From positions 1 to 37,518 of the forward strand of contig JAMFSK010000017.1 of the NCBI GenBank assembly GCA_026225235.1: 37,518 bases of DNA, given 5' to 3'. The translations under genes and the position numbers were made by a program. The number at the start of each line of letters is the position of its first letter. Positions within the stretch are counted from its first letter, which is position 1. Of this stretch, positions 25,077 to 32,277 are shown one piece after another. The notes under the pieces are model-generated. The model was not told where the DNA came from. It did no database searches and saw nothing but the letters and a program-made list of their open reading frames with translations. Source of the stretch: Burkholderiales bacterium. GTDB taxonomy: Bacteria; Pseudomonadota; Gammaproteobacteria; Burkholderiales; Burkholderiaceae.

Positions 25077-25739
25077 ATGCGCATTCTTCTCGTCGAAGAC
25101 GATCCGATGATCGGCGAAACCATTTGCGAGGCGCTGCGCCGCGAGAGCCACGCGATTGACTGGGTGCAGGACGGCCGGCATGCCACGTTGGCGATCGAGA
25201 ACGACGTGTACGACCTGATGCTGCTCGACCTCGGCCTGCCGCGCTCGAGCGGCCTCGACTTGTTGCGCGACTACCGGGCGTCCGGCGGAACCATGCCGGT
25301 GCTGATCGCGACCGCGCGCGACTCGGTCGAAGCCCGTATCGAAGGCCTCGACTGCGGCGCCGACGACTATCTCGTTAAACCCTTCAGTGTGCTCGAACTG
25401 GCCGCCCGCGTGCGGGCGCTACTGCGCCGGCGCGGTCACCTCACGACGACGGTCCTCCGTCATGGCGAGCTCGTGCTGAATCCGAGTTCGCATGAAGTCA
25501 CGCATGCCGGCCAAGCGGTTGCCCTCTCGCCCCGCGAATTCGCCGTGCTCCAGGCCTTGATGGACGAGCCCGCCCGCGTACTGGCGAAGGCCGCCATCGA
25601 AGACAAACTGTATGGCTGGGGGCAGGAAATCGAAAGCAATGCGATCGAGGTCTATATCCACAGCCTGCGCAGGAAGCTTTCTCCCGGAACGATCGTCACC
25701 GTGCGTGGCATCGGCTATCGGCTCAAGGGTCTCGCATGA
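25077..25739 (+). CDS. OmpR-family response regulator, PmrA/QseB-like
   Basis: A 220-residue response regulator. The receiver domain (1-115) has the acidic pair Asp8/Asp9, phosphoacceptor Asp51 (LLDLGLP), Thr79 and Lys101 (VKPF). The C-terminal winged helix (about 125-220) carries the recognition helix region ESNAIEVYIHSLRRKL, the form seen in PmrA, QseB and TctD regulators. I chose the ATG at 25077 (MRILLVEDD), since the frame back to 25002 adds an unlikely tail over the -10 element. The next gene, its kinase, overlaps by ATGA. CTTAAG direct repeats before hpnJ, the ATPase gene and hpnI are the known binding-site type of this regulator group, so these are the likely targets (inference). Confidence 0.93.
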   Translation: MRILLVEDDPMIGETICEALRRESHAIDWVQDGRHATLAIENDVYDLMLLDLGLPRSSGLDLLRDYRASGGTMPVLIATARDSVEARIEGLDCGADDYLVKPFSVLELAARVRALLRRRGHLTTTVLRHGELVLNPSSHEVTHAGQAVALSPREFAVLQALMDEPARVLAKAAIEDKLYGWGQEIESNAIEVYIHSLRRKLSPGTIVTVRGIGYRLKGLA

Positions 25740-27082
25740 TCTCGATCCGGCGCTGGCTGCTTGCCTGGCTGCTCGGCGGCCTGCTTGCGGCCATGTCTGT
25801 CGCCACGGTATGGGTCTACGATCGCGCGCATGAGGAAGCGACCGAGTTGTTCGATTTCGCGCTGCGCGAACTCGCCGTCACGCTGCCCTCCTCACTCGAT
25901 GCCGCGCGCCTCGCGGCGCAAGACACCTTGTTCAACGAGCTGTCGGAAGAAGAAGTCGGCACGCAGGTGTGGGTCGACAACGACGTCGACCCCGACTACC
26001 GGTGGCCCGAGAATTCCTCGATCCCCCGACTATCGCCGGGGCTCCATACGATTGTTCACGACGGCGTCAAATGGCGGGTCTACGGCCTCGATCAACCTCA
26101 TCGCTATGTCGAGGTGGCCCAGCCGATTGCCGTACGGGACCTGCTTGCGCGCCGCCTTGCAACGCGCACCCTCCTGCCGATCCTCGGCGGTGCGCTACTG
26201 CTTACGGCATTTGTCTGGTTTGTCGTCAGCTACGGGCTGAACAGCCTGCTCGTGCTGTCACGGCGCCTTGCCAACCGCTCGGCGAACGACCTTGAACCAC
26301 TGATCATGCGTGCGCCTGACGAGATCCGCCCAGTCGTCGTCGCACTGAACGGCTTGCTGTTCCGCCTCAATGAAAGCCAGATGGCGCAGCGCACCTTTAT
26401 CGCCGATGCCGCCCACGAACTGCGCTCGCCGCTCACGGCGCTCAAGCTTCAGTTGCAGCTCGCTGAAAGCGACGCGACCGACCCGGCGCAGAAAGCTCAT
26501 CTGCTCAAGATCGACGCGCGTCTGACACGCACCATCCATCTTGCCGAGCAATTGCTCGCGCTCGCCCGCGAGGATGCCTACGAGGAGATCGAGTCGGATG
26601 TACTCGACCTGAAGTCGGTCGTTGCCAACGTCATCGGTGACCTGTCGGTGGTGGCCGAGCGCAAGCAGGTTGACCTTGGCGTGGTCGGCAATGGAGAGGC
26701 CCCCGGAGCGGATGCGTCGATGAGCAGCGAACCCTTGTGGGTCAGGGTCGAGCCTCACGGCATGCGCACCTTGCTCTGGAACATCATCGACAACGCGGTG
26801 CGATATACACCGGCTGGCGGCCGCGTGGACGTCAGGGTCCGACACAGCCAGGAGGGCATCGCGATCGACGTGATCGATGACGGGCCCGGTATCCGTGACG
26901 AAGACCTCGTGCGCGTGTTCGACCGTTTTTACCGCGCCTCGGATGCGGCCAGCACCGGCAGCGGCCTGGGTCTGTCGATCGTCAGAAAGGTGGCGGAAAG
27001 AATGCAGCTCGAGGTGTCGCTCGCCAACCGGTCTGCGGTTCATGGACTCCACGTGACGATCAGCGGATTTGCCGTGCCTTGA
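25736..27082 (+). CDS. Sensor histidine kinase, partner of the 25077 regulator
   Basis: A 448-residue membrane kinase with two helices (about residues 7-28 and 147-172) around a periplasmic domain of about 118 residues. HisKA has the phosphorylated His227 in DAAHELRSPLTALK, and the ATPase part has the N box (LWNIIDNAVRYTP), DDGPGI and GSGLGLSIV. The layout is that of QseC/PmrB/TctE kinases. The sensor domain is acid-rich, with an ExxE pair (Glu68/Glu71) in NELSEEE and a further Asp/Glu run (about 75-95). Such clusters bind Fe3+ or are affected by cations in PmrB-type sensors, but the ligand is not known here. It overlaps the regulator gene by 4 bases. Confidence 0.93.
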   Translation: MISIRRWLLAWLLGGLLAAMSVATVWVYDRAHEEATELFDFALRELAVTLPSSLDAARLAAQDTLFNELSEEEVGTQVWVDNDVDPDYRWPENSSIPRLSPGLHTIVHDGVKWRVYGLDQPHRYVEVAQPIAVRDLLARRLATRTLLPILGGALLLTAFVWFVVSYGLNSLLVLSRRLANRSANDLEPLIMRAPDEIRPVVVALNGLLFRLNESQMAQRTFIADAAHELRSPLTALKLQLQLAESDATDPAQKAHLLKIDARLTRTIHLAEQLLALAREDAYEEIESDVLDLKSVVANVIGDLSVVAERKQVDLGVVGNGEAPGADASMSSEPLWVRVEPHGMRTLLWNIIDNAVRYTPAGGRVDVRVRHSQEGIAIDVIDDGPGIRDEDLVRVFDRFYRASDAASTGSGLGLSIVRKVAERMQLEVSLANRSAVHGLHVTISGFAVP

Positions 27083-27129
27083 GCGCATCACTTAAGCAGA
27101 TACTTTAGGTCCGTCCCACCAGCGAGTCC

Positions 27130-27163
27130 CTTAAGGCTTTCTTAAGCTCGTCGCAGGCACACT
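27130..27163 (+). promoter_or_regulatory. PmrA/QseB-type box and -10 of hpnJ (site A)
   Basis: CTTAAG (27130-27135), 5 bp, CTTAAG (27141-27146), 11 bp, CACACT (27158-27163). The 11-bp repeat period is one helical turn, as in OmpR-family tandem sites, and the box sits where the -35 would be, the position for an activator. The start is near 27170, giving a leader of about 117 bases. A further lone CTTAAG lies at 27091-27096, followed after 6 bp by CTTTAG. Confidence 0.8.
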
Positions 27164-27286
27164 CGATCGATTCGTTCATTCGCACGACGTCACTGCCGGT
27201 TATGCGCTGTGTTTCCGGCGGCGCTGCTGTCGTCGCGTAGAACTCTCTCAAGCGCTTGCTGACAAGCGATCGGACCGCACTCTGCG

Positions 27287-28711
27287 ATGATGAAAACCCT
27301 CTTCCTCCAGGCCCCTTCGTTCGATGGTTTCGACGGCGGTGCCGGCTCGCGCTATCAGGCCAAGCGCGAAATCAAATCGTTCTGGTACCCGACCTGGCTC
27401 GCGCAGCCGGCCGCCCTCGTGCCCGGCAGCCGGGTGCTTGACGCGCCAGCCGACGAGCTCACGGTCGAACAGACCCTGGCGATTGCTGTCGACTACGAAC
27501 TGGTCATTCTCCACACTAGCAGCCCGTCGTTCCCGACCGATGCCAAGTTCGCCGAGGAAATCAGAAAACGCAACCCGAAGGTCATGATCGGCATGGTCGG
27601 CGCGAAGACGGCGGTCGATCCGCACGGTTCGCTGACCGCCAGCACGGCGATCGACTTCGTCTGTCGCGAGGAATTCGACTACACCTGTCGCGATGTCGCG
27701 AGCGGCCTCGCACTGGCCGACATCACGGGGCTCAGCTGGCGTAACACCGATGGCTCGATCGAGCACAATGGCCCACGCGAGATCATCGAGAACATGGACG
27801 AGCTGCCCTTCGTCGCACCGATCTACAAGCGCGATCTGAAGATCGACAACTACTTCATCGGTTACCTCAAGCATCCATACGTTTCGATCTACACCGGCCG
27901 CGGCTGCCGTTCGAAGTGCACCTTCTGCCTGTGGCCACAGACAGTCGGCGGCCATCGTTATCGCGTGCGCTCAGTCGAAAACGTGCTCGAAGAAATACGC
28001 TGGATCAAAGAGAACATGCCCGAGGTCAAGGAGATCATGTTCGACGACGACACCTTCACCGACTTTCGACCGCGAGCCGAAGAGATCGCGCGGGGTCTCG
28101 GCGAGCTGGGGGTGACATGGTCGTGCAATGCCAAGGCGAACGTGCCCTTCTCCACGCTGAAGGTGATGAAGGAAAACGGCCTGCGCCTGCTGCTGGTCGG
28201 CTATGAGTCGGGTGACGACCAGATCCTGCTGAACATCAAGAAAGGCCTGCGCACCGACATTGCGCGCCGTTTCAGCGAAGACTGCCGCAAGCTCGGCATC
28301 AAGATCCACGGCACGTTCATCCTCGGTCTGCCGGGCGAAACCCGGCAGACCATCGAGAAGACCATCGAGTACGCGCAGGAGATCAACCCGCATACGATCC
28401 AGGTCTCGCTCGCGGCGCCGTACCCCGGGACTTCGCTCTACCGGCAGGCCATCGAGAACGGCTGGATGGAAGACAACAAGGTGATCAACCTGGTCAGCGA
28501 CAAAGGCTTGCAGCTGGCGACCATCAGTTATCCGCACCTGTCGAAAGACGAGATCTACCATGGGGTCGAAGCGTTTTACCGGCGCTTCTATTTCCGGCCG
28601 GCCAAGATCTGGGAGATCGTGCGCGAGATGCTCGGCAGCTGGGACATGATGCGCCGGCGGTTGCGCGAAGGGGTCGAGTTCTTCCGTTTCCTGCGCGCCC
28701 ACCAGCATTGA
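27287..28711 (+). CDS. hpnJ: Hopanoid biosynthesis radical SAM protein HpnJ
   Basis: A 474-residue B12-binding-type radical SAM protein. An N-terminal Rossmann-like domain (about 1-170) is followed by the cluster motif C-x3-C-x2-C (Cys207, Cys211, Cys214 in GRGCRSKCTFC) and the SAM barrel with MFDDDTFTD and GTFILGLPGET. It opens (MKTLFLQAPSFDGFDGGAGSRYQ, in two parts) just as HpnJ does. In Burkholderia, HpnJ works after HpnI and HpnK to turn glucosaminyl bacteriohopanetetrol into the cyclitol ether head group. ATGs at 27287 and 27290 are adjacent and no clear ribosome binding site is seen. It follows the two-component genes by 204 bases and has the regulator-type promoter at 27130. Confidence 0.9.
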   Translation: MMKTLFLQAPSFDGFDGGAGSRYQAKREIKSFWYPTWLAQPAALVPGSRVLDAPADELTVEQTLAIAVDYELVILHTSSPSFPTDAKFAEEIRKRNPKVMIGMVGAKTAVDPHGSLTASTAIDFVCREEFDYTCRDVASGLALADITGLSWRNTDGSIEHNGPREIIENMDELPFVAPIYKRDLKIDNYFIGYLKHPYVSIYTGRGCRSKCTFCLWPQTVGGHRYRVRSVENVLEEIRWIKENMPEVKEIMFDDDTFTDFRPRAEEIARGLGELGVTWSCNAKANVPFSTLKVMKENGLRLLLVGYESGDDQILLNIKKGLRTDIARRFSEDCRKLGIKIHGTFILGLPGETRQTIEKTIEYAQEINPHTIQVSLAAPYPGTSLYRQAIENGWMEDNKVINLVSDKGLQLATISYPHLSKDEIYHGVEAFYRRFYFRPAKIWEIVREMLGSWDMMRRRLREGVEFFRFLRAHQH

Positions 28712-28738
28712 GCGATTGACGCGGTTTCGTCACGGATG

Positions 28739-28772
28739 CTTAAGGCAATGTTAAGCAAGAGCCTGCGACACT
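28739..28772 (+). promoter_or_regulatory. PmrA/QseB-type box and -10 of the ATPase gene (site B)
   Basis: CTTAAG (28739-28744), 5 bp, GTTAAG (28750-28755), 11 bp, GACACT (28767-28772). It has one changed base in the second half-site and otherwise the same geometry as sites A and C. The start is near 28779, about 19 bases before the ATG at 28798, so the leader is short, unlike hpnJ and hpnI. Confidence 0.75.
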
Positions 28773-28797
28773 AGCTCACCTCTTGCGCGAGCGACTC

Positions 28798-30030
28798 ATG
28801 ACGATCCGACAGGCACTGGCTCCCTGGCCCCACTATCCGCGACGGCAACTCGCCAGTCGTTATCTGGCGACGCTACGGGCCAGTGCGAGCCGTTCGATCT
28901 CGGTGATCGGCGCAACGGGCGTCGGCAAGACAGAATTCCTGCGTTTCGACTTGATGCCGCTCGCGATCGCAAACGGGTGGCGCTGTGTCTATGTCGACTT
29001 GCGCAAATGTCTCGACCGTCCCTTCGAATCCCTGATCGCGCAACTCGATCCGGAACCCGCGGTGCGCGCAAAAGTGCTCGCGTCGCGTCCTCATTCCTGT
29101 GTCGCCCGCCTGCTCGCACCCTCCTTGCTTGAAAGGCTTGAGTGGCAACCCGCGGCCTCGACTGAAGCCCATCCTGCGGACCCTGCCCCGCGAGAAATCG
29201 AGCGAAGACTTCACCATGCCCTTCAGCGCCTGCTGAATGACGATGCGCGTCGGCTGCTGTTGATTGTCGACAACATCGAATGTGTGCGCACCGCCGTGCA
29301 TCAACCTGTCGGTGATGCACTAAAGCAAGTGCTCGCACGATATGACTTGCGTGTGTCTACGATATTCGCGAGCTCGTCGAGAATCGCATTCGATGCATCG
29401 ATGCAAAACCGGTCGATTGCACATGCGTCCTTGGGTGATGAACGCCTGACGTTGCCGCGTATTGACGAAGGGTTCGAACACGCTATCGGCAAATGGGCGG
29501 CCAGCCGAGCCGGCGGCATCGAGCCCGATCTCAACGAGATGCGCAGTGCAATGCGCGCGCTCGCCCGCTCTCCGCGGCTGTTTCGCAGCGCAGTGGCCCT
29601 GATACTCGCGGGCGAAGCCACTCATATCGGCGACGCTGCCGCACAGGTTCGCGCCAATGCCGTCAACGGTATCGGCCTGCTCGCACCGATCGGCAAGCTG
29701 ACCGCCTTGCAAGCCGTCTTGTTGCGCGAAGTCTGGTGCTCGGGCGAGGCCCTCTATGCGATGTCGCACCGCGCCCGATATGCGTCGGCGACGGGGGTAA
29801 CGGAAGTCTCGAAGGTCGATGTACAAGGCGGCCTGAAACGTCTCGAGCGGCTGGGTCTGGTGTTCCGGGATGACGATGGCCTTTATCGCCTCGCTTCGAC
29901 CAATCTCGATGCGCTGTTCGAGCTCGATCAGATCGAGCAGAACAGCCACCCAACACGACTAAGCGAACGACCGACGCGCACCACGCCGTCTGACACGCCA
30001 TCGTCCACGCCTTCATCGAGCGTCGCCTGA
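28798..30030 (+). CDS. AAA-type ATPase of unknown function with C-terminal winged-helix-like region
   Basis: A 410-residue protein. Walker A is GATGVGKT (residues 38-45) and Walker B is LLLIVDNIE (about 151-159), the layout of Orc1/Cdc6-like and STAND-related AAA ATPases. The C-terminal part (about 300-385) has LTALQAVLLREVW and KVDVQGGLKRLERLGLVFRDDDGLYRLAS, which looks like a winged helix. A Thr/Ser/Pro-rich tail follows. No membrane segment or signal peptide is seen. I do not recognise a named family. It lies between hpnJ and hpnI with its own copy of the regulator box, so it is probably part of the same response. The start is the ATG at 28798; a TTG at 28783 is only 4 bases past the predicted transcript start. 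Confidence 0.85.
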   Translation: MTIRQALAPWPHYPRRQLASRYLATLRASASRSISVIGATGVGKTEFLRFDLMPLAIANGWRCVYVDLRKCLDRPFESLIAQLDPEPAVRAKVLASRPHSCVARLLAPSLLERLEWQPAASTEAHPADPAPREIERRLHHALQRLLNDDARRLLLIVDNIECVRTAVHQPVGDALKQVLARYDLRVSTIFASSSRIAFDASMQNRSIAHASLGDERLTLPRIDEGFEHAIGKWAASRAGGIEPDLNEMRSAMRALARSPRLFRSAVALILAGEATHIGDAAAQVRANAVNGIGLLAPIGKLTALQAVLLREVWCSGEALYAMSHRARYASATGVTEVSKVDVQGGLKRLERLGLVFRDDDGLYRLASTNLDALFELDQIEQNSHPTRLSERPTRTTPSDTPSSTPSSSVA

Positions 30031-30154
30031 AACGACACTTCTTCGAACGCATGCGGCATGTGGCATGGGGCATTCCCTTGCATCAAAAAGCTCGGCCTGG
30101 ATCGATGAGGTGCACATGATAGACACCCTCACGTGGGCATCAATGCACCCTGGC

Positions 30155-30188
30155 CTTAAGGTTTTCTTAAGCGCCACACAGGCACACT
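30155..30188 (+). promoter_or_regulatory. PmrA/QseB-type box and -10 of hpnI (site C)
   Basis: CTTAAG (30155-30160), 5 bp, CTTAAG (30166-30171), 11 bp, CACACT (30183-30188). It is the best match to site A; both continue as AGGCACACTCGA across the -10. The start is near 30195, with a leader of about 126 bases before the GTG at 30321. The remaining bases of 30031-30320 hold only the small upstream frame at 30238. Confidence 0.8.
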
Positions 30189-30237
30189 CGACGCATCTTG
30201 CAGACCTGCCGAATCCAGCGGTCTTGATCCTTCCGAC

Positions 30238-30324
30238 ATGATCGATCGGCATTGCAACGTCGTCCCACATTCCCCCGAGACAATGGCGCATAGAAAGACA
30301 CATTTCGCCGAGCGCAGGCTGTGA
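30238..30324 (+). CDS. Possible 28-codon upstream frame overlapping the hpnI start
   Basis: An ATG at 30238 opens 28 codons that end with TGA at 30322-30324, overlapping the GTG of hpnI (30321) as GTGA. That overlap would allow translational coupling, as in glgC-glgA. However, no ribosome binding site precedes the ATG, and the peptide (MIDRHCNVV start, RRL end) resembles nothing I know. If hpnI really starts at the ATG at 30366, the overlap means nothing. Confidence 0.2.
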   Translation: MIDRHCNVVPHSPETMAHRKTHFAERRL

Positions 30325-31517
30325 TCGCCACTCTACTGCACGAGATCCGGCAGTTCAGTCTGCCGATGCAGACCTTGCAGTTCGACGCGGGCCTGGTGTG
30401 TGTAGCATGCGCTGCAGTCGGTATGCTTTATATGACGATGGCCGGCATTCTTGTTCGACGTTTTTTCTCGCGCATGCCCGCACAAGCTTCGCACTATCCG
30501 CCCTTGTCGCTCGTGAAACCACTGTACGGCGCCGAGCACGCGTTGCTTCGCAATCTTCAGAGTTTCTGCGAGCAGGACTACCCTGCCCCGGTGCAGTTCG
30601 TGTTCGGTGTGCAGGACCCTCTCGATCCGGCTGTCGAAACGATCGCGCATCTGCGGGCGCTCTATCCCCTGCTCAACATCACACTCGTGGTCGATCCGCG
30701 GCTCTACGGACCGAACAGAAAGATCAGCAATATCCTCAACATGATGCCGTTCGCGCATCACGATATGCTCGTCTTCGCCGATAGCGATGTCGGTGTGGCA
30801 CCGCAGTATCTGCGACGCGTGGTCGACGAACTGCAGGCGCCTGATGTCGGGCTCGTCACCTGCCTCTATCGTGGCCTGCCCGATCCGGGGTTCTGGCCGC
30901 GACTGTCGGCCAAGGCGACCAATTATCACTTTCTTCCGGGTGTCATCGTCGGTCTCGCGCTCGGTCTGGCACGACCGTGTTTCGGCCAGACCATCGCCAT
31001 GCGGCGTGCCACACTCGAGGCAATCGGCGGCTTCTGGCGTTTTACGCACCATCTTGCCGAAGACCATGCCATCGGCGAAGCCGTGCGCGCGCTGGGCCAG
31101 AAGGTCGTGGTACCGGCCTTCACGATCACCCATGCCTGTGTCGAGAAAAGCGCCACCGCTCTTGTCTCGCATGAGCTGCGCTGGAGTCGCACGATCCGAA
31201 GCATCGACCCGCTCGGGCATCTCGGTTCCGTGCTCACGCATCCGTTTGCCTTCGCGGTGCTCGGGCGCCTGCTGTGCGGCAGCTCGTGGTGGTCGTGGGC
31301 CTTCGTGCTCGGCGCGGTGCTGTCCAGGCTCACCGTCAAGATTCAACTGGATCGCACACTGTGTCAGGCGCCGCGCGGGTTCTGGCTGATGCCAGCCTGG
31401 GACATCGCGGCGTTCCTCATCTTCATCACGAGTTTTCTGTCGCAACGTGTCACATGGCGCGGCTTTCACTTCACCGTGCGCGACAGCAAGCTGATCTCGC
31501 CGGTCGTCAAGAACTAA
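30321..31517 (+). CDS. hpnI: Hopanoid biosynthesis glycosyltransferase HpnI
   Basis: A 398-residue GT21-like (ceramide glucosyltransferase type) inner-membrane enzyme. An N-terminal helix (about residues 24-46) anchors it, followed by the GT-A domain with PLSLVKPLYG, the metal-binding VFADSDVGV (about 151-159), a late acidic EDHAIGEA and ELRWSRTIR (the RxxRW-type motif, about 288-296), then two or three C-terminal helices. In Burkholderia, HpnI adds N-acetylglucosamine to bacteriohopanetetrol, after which HpnK deacetylates and HpnJ rearranges the sugar. The GTG at 30321 gives the longest form; an ATG at 30366 would give 383 residues, nearer the usual length. It is controlled from site C. hpnK is not in the window. 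Confidence 0.88.
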   Translation: MIATLLHEIRQFSLPMQTLQFDAGLVCVACAAVGMLYMTMAGILVRRFFSRMPAQASHYPPLSLVKPLYGAEHALLRNLQSFCEQDYPAPVQFVFGVQDPLDPAVETIAHLRALYPLLNITLVVDPRLYGPNRKISNILNMMPFAHHDMLVFADSDVGVAPQYLRRVVDELQAPDVGLVTCLYRGLPDPGFWPRLSAKATNYHFLPGVIVGLALGLARPCFGQTIAMRRATLEAIGGFWRFTHHLAEDHAIGEAVRALGQKVVVPAFTITHACVEKSATALVSHELRWSRTIRSIDPLGHLGSVLTHPFAFAVLGRLLCGSSWWSWAFVLGAVLSRLTVKIQLDRTLCQAPRGFWLMPAWDIAAFLIFITSFLSQRVTWRGFHFTVRDSKLISPVVKN

Positions 31518-31728
31518 CCCGATGCTTCGTTCGTGTGCCTCGGATTTCCGGGTGCATACTGCGCATGAATTTGTTCGCGCGGTCGCCGTTCCTCTCCCCT
31601 TGCTGCGGAAAAATAATTTCGATTCAGATGTCGAACGCCCATCGACTCGTTCGTCGTCGTGATGGAGCCCCTGGCAGTCGTGCCGGGCGCCCGAACGCTG
31701 TCTCTCTTGTTGGCAAGGAGCCATGATC

Positions 31729-32196
31729 ATGACGAATTCCGCCGTCAAGCCCATCCCCACAGGGATGCATTCACTGACCCCGCATTTGATTTGTGACGGC
31801 GCTGCCGAAGCGATCGCCTTCTATGTCAAGGCGTTCAATGCGGTAGAACTGTCGCGCTTGCCGGGGCCAAACGGCAAGCTCATGCACGCGATGCTGCGCA
31901 TCGGCGACTCGACCCTGATGCTCAACGACGAAGCGCCCGACTGGGGCATGCTCGGGCCCAAGAAGCTCAAAGGCTCTTCTATCGCCCTGCACCTGTATGT
32001 CGAGGATGTCGATGCCGCCTTCGCGCGCGCGGTCGCCGCCGGCGCAAAGGTGACGATGCCGCTCGCGGATATGTTCTGGGGCGACCGCTATGGCCAGCTC
32101 GAAGATCCGTTCGGACACCGCTGGTCGATGGCCACGCACAAGCGCGATGTCACGGCAGAAGAAATGCAGGAAGCCATGCGCAAGGGCGTCATGTAA
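31729..32196 (+). CDS. VOC family protein, PhnB-like
   Basis: A 155-residue VOC protein of the PhnB/YdcE-like group. It opens with LTPHLICDGAAEAIAFYVKAFNAVE, in which the FYVKAF helix is typical, has MLRIGDSTLMLNDE in the first half, and ends WGDRYGQLEDPFGHRWSMATH, the characteristic last strand. The role is unknown; relatives are often annotated as glyoxalase-like or 3-demethylubiquinone methyltransferase-like. Two ATGs are possible: the one at 31729 lies 8 bases after AAGGAG, while 31723 lies only 2 bases after it, so I prefer 31729. The 205-base gap after hpnI holds nothing I can name. Confidence 0.9.
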   Translation: MTNSAVKPIPTGMHSLTPHLICDGAAEAIAFYVKAFNAVELSRLPGPNGKLMHAMLRIGDSTLMLNDEAPDWGMLGPKKLKGSSIALHLYVEDVDAAFARAVAAGAKVTMPLADMFWGDRYGQLEDPFGHRWSMATHKRDVTAEEMQEAMRKGVM

Positions 32197-32277
32197 GCCA
32201 GGATCGGGCGTGCCGTAGAATGCGCTTTGCCGACTGCGTGCACACCTGCCCGCGTGCAGGCGAACTGCGCGCCCACC

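Noticed and set aside
30333..31760. A 475-codon minus-strand frame opposite hpnI
   Set aside because: Shadow of hpnI, low-complexity charged composition; the plus strand encodes a glycosyltransferase with known motifs.
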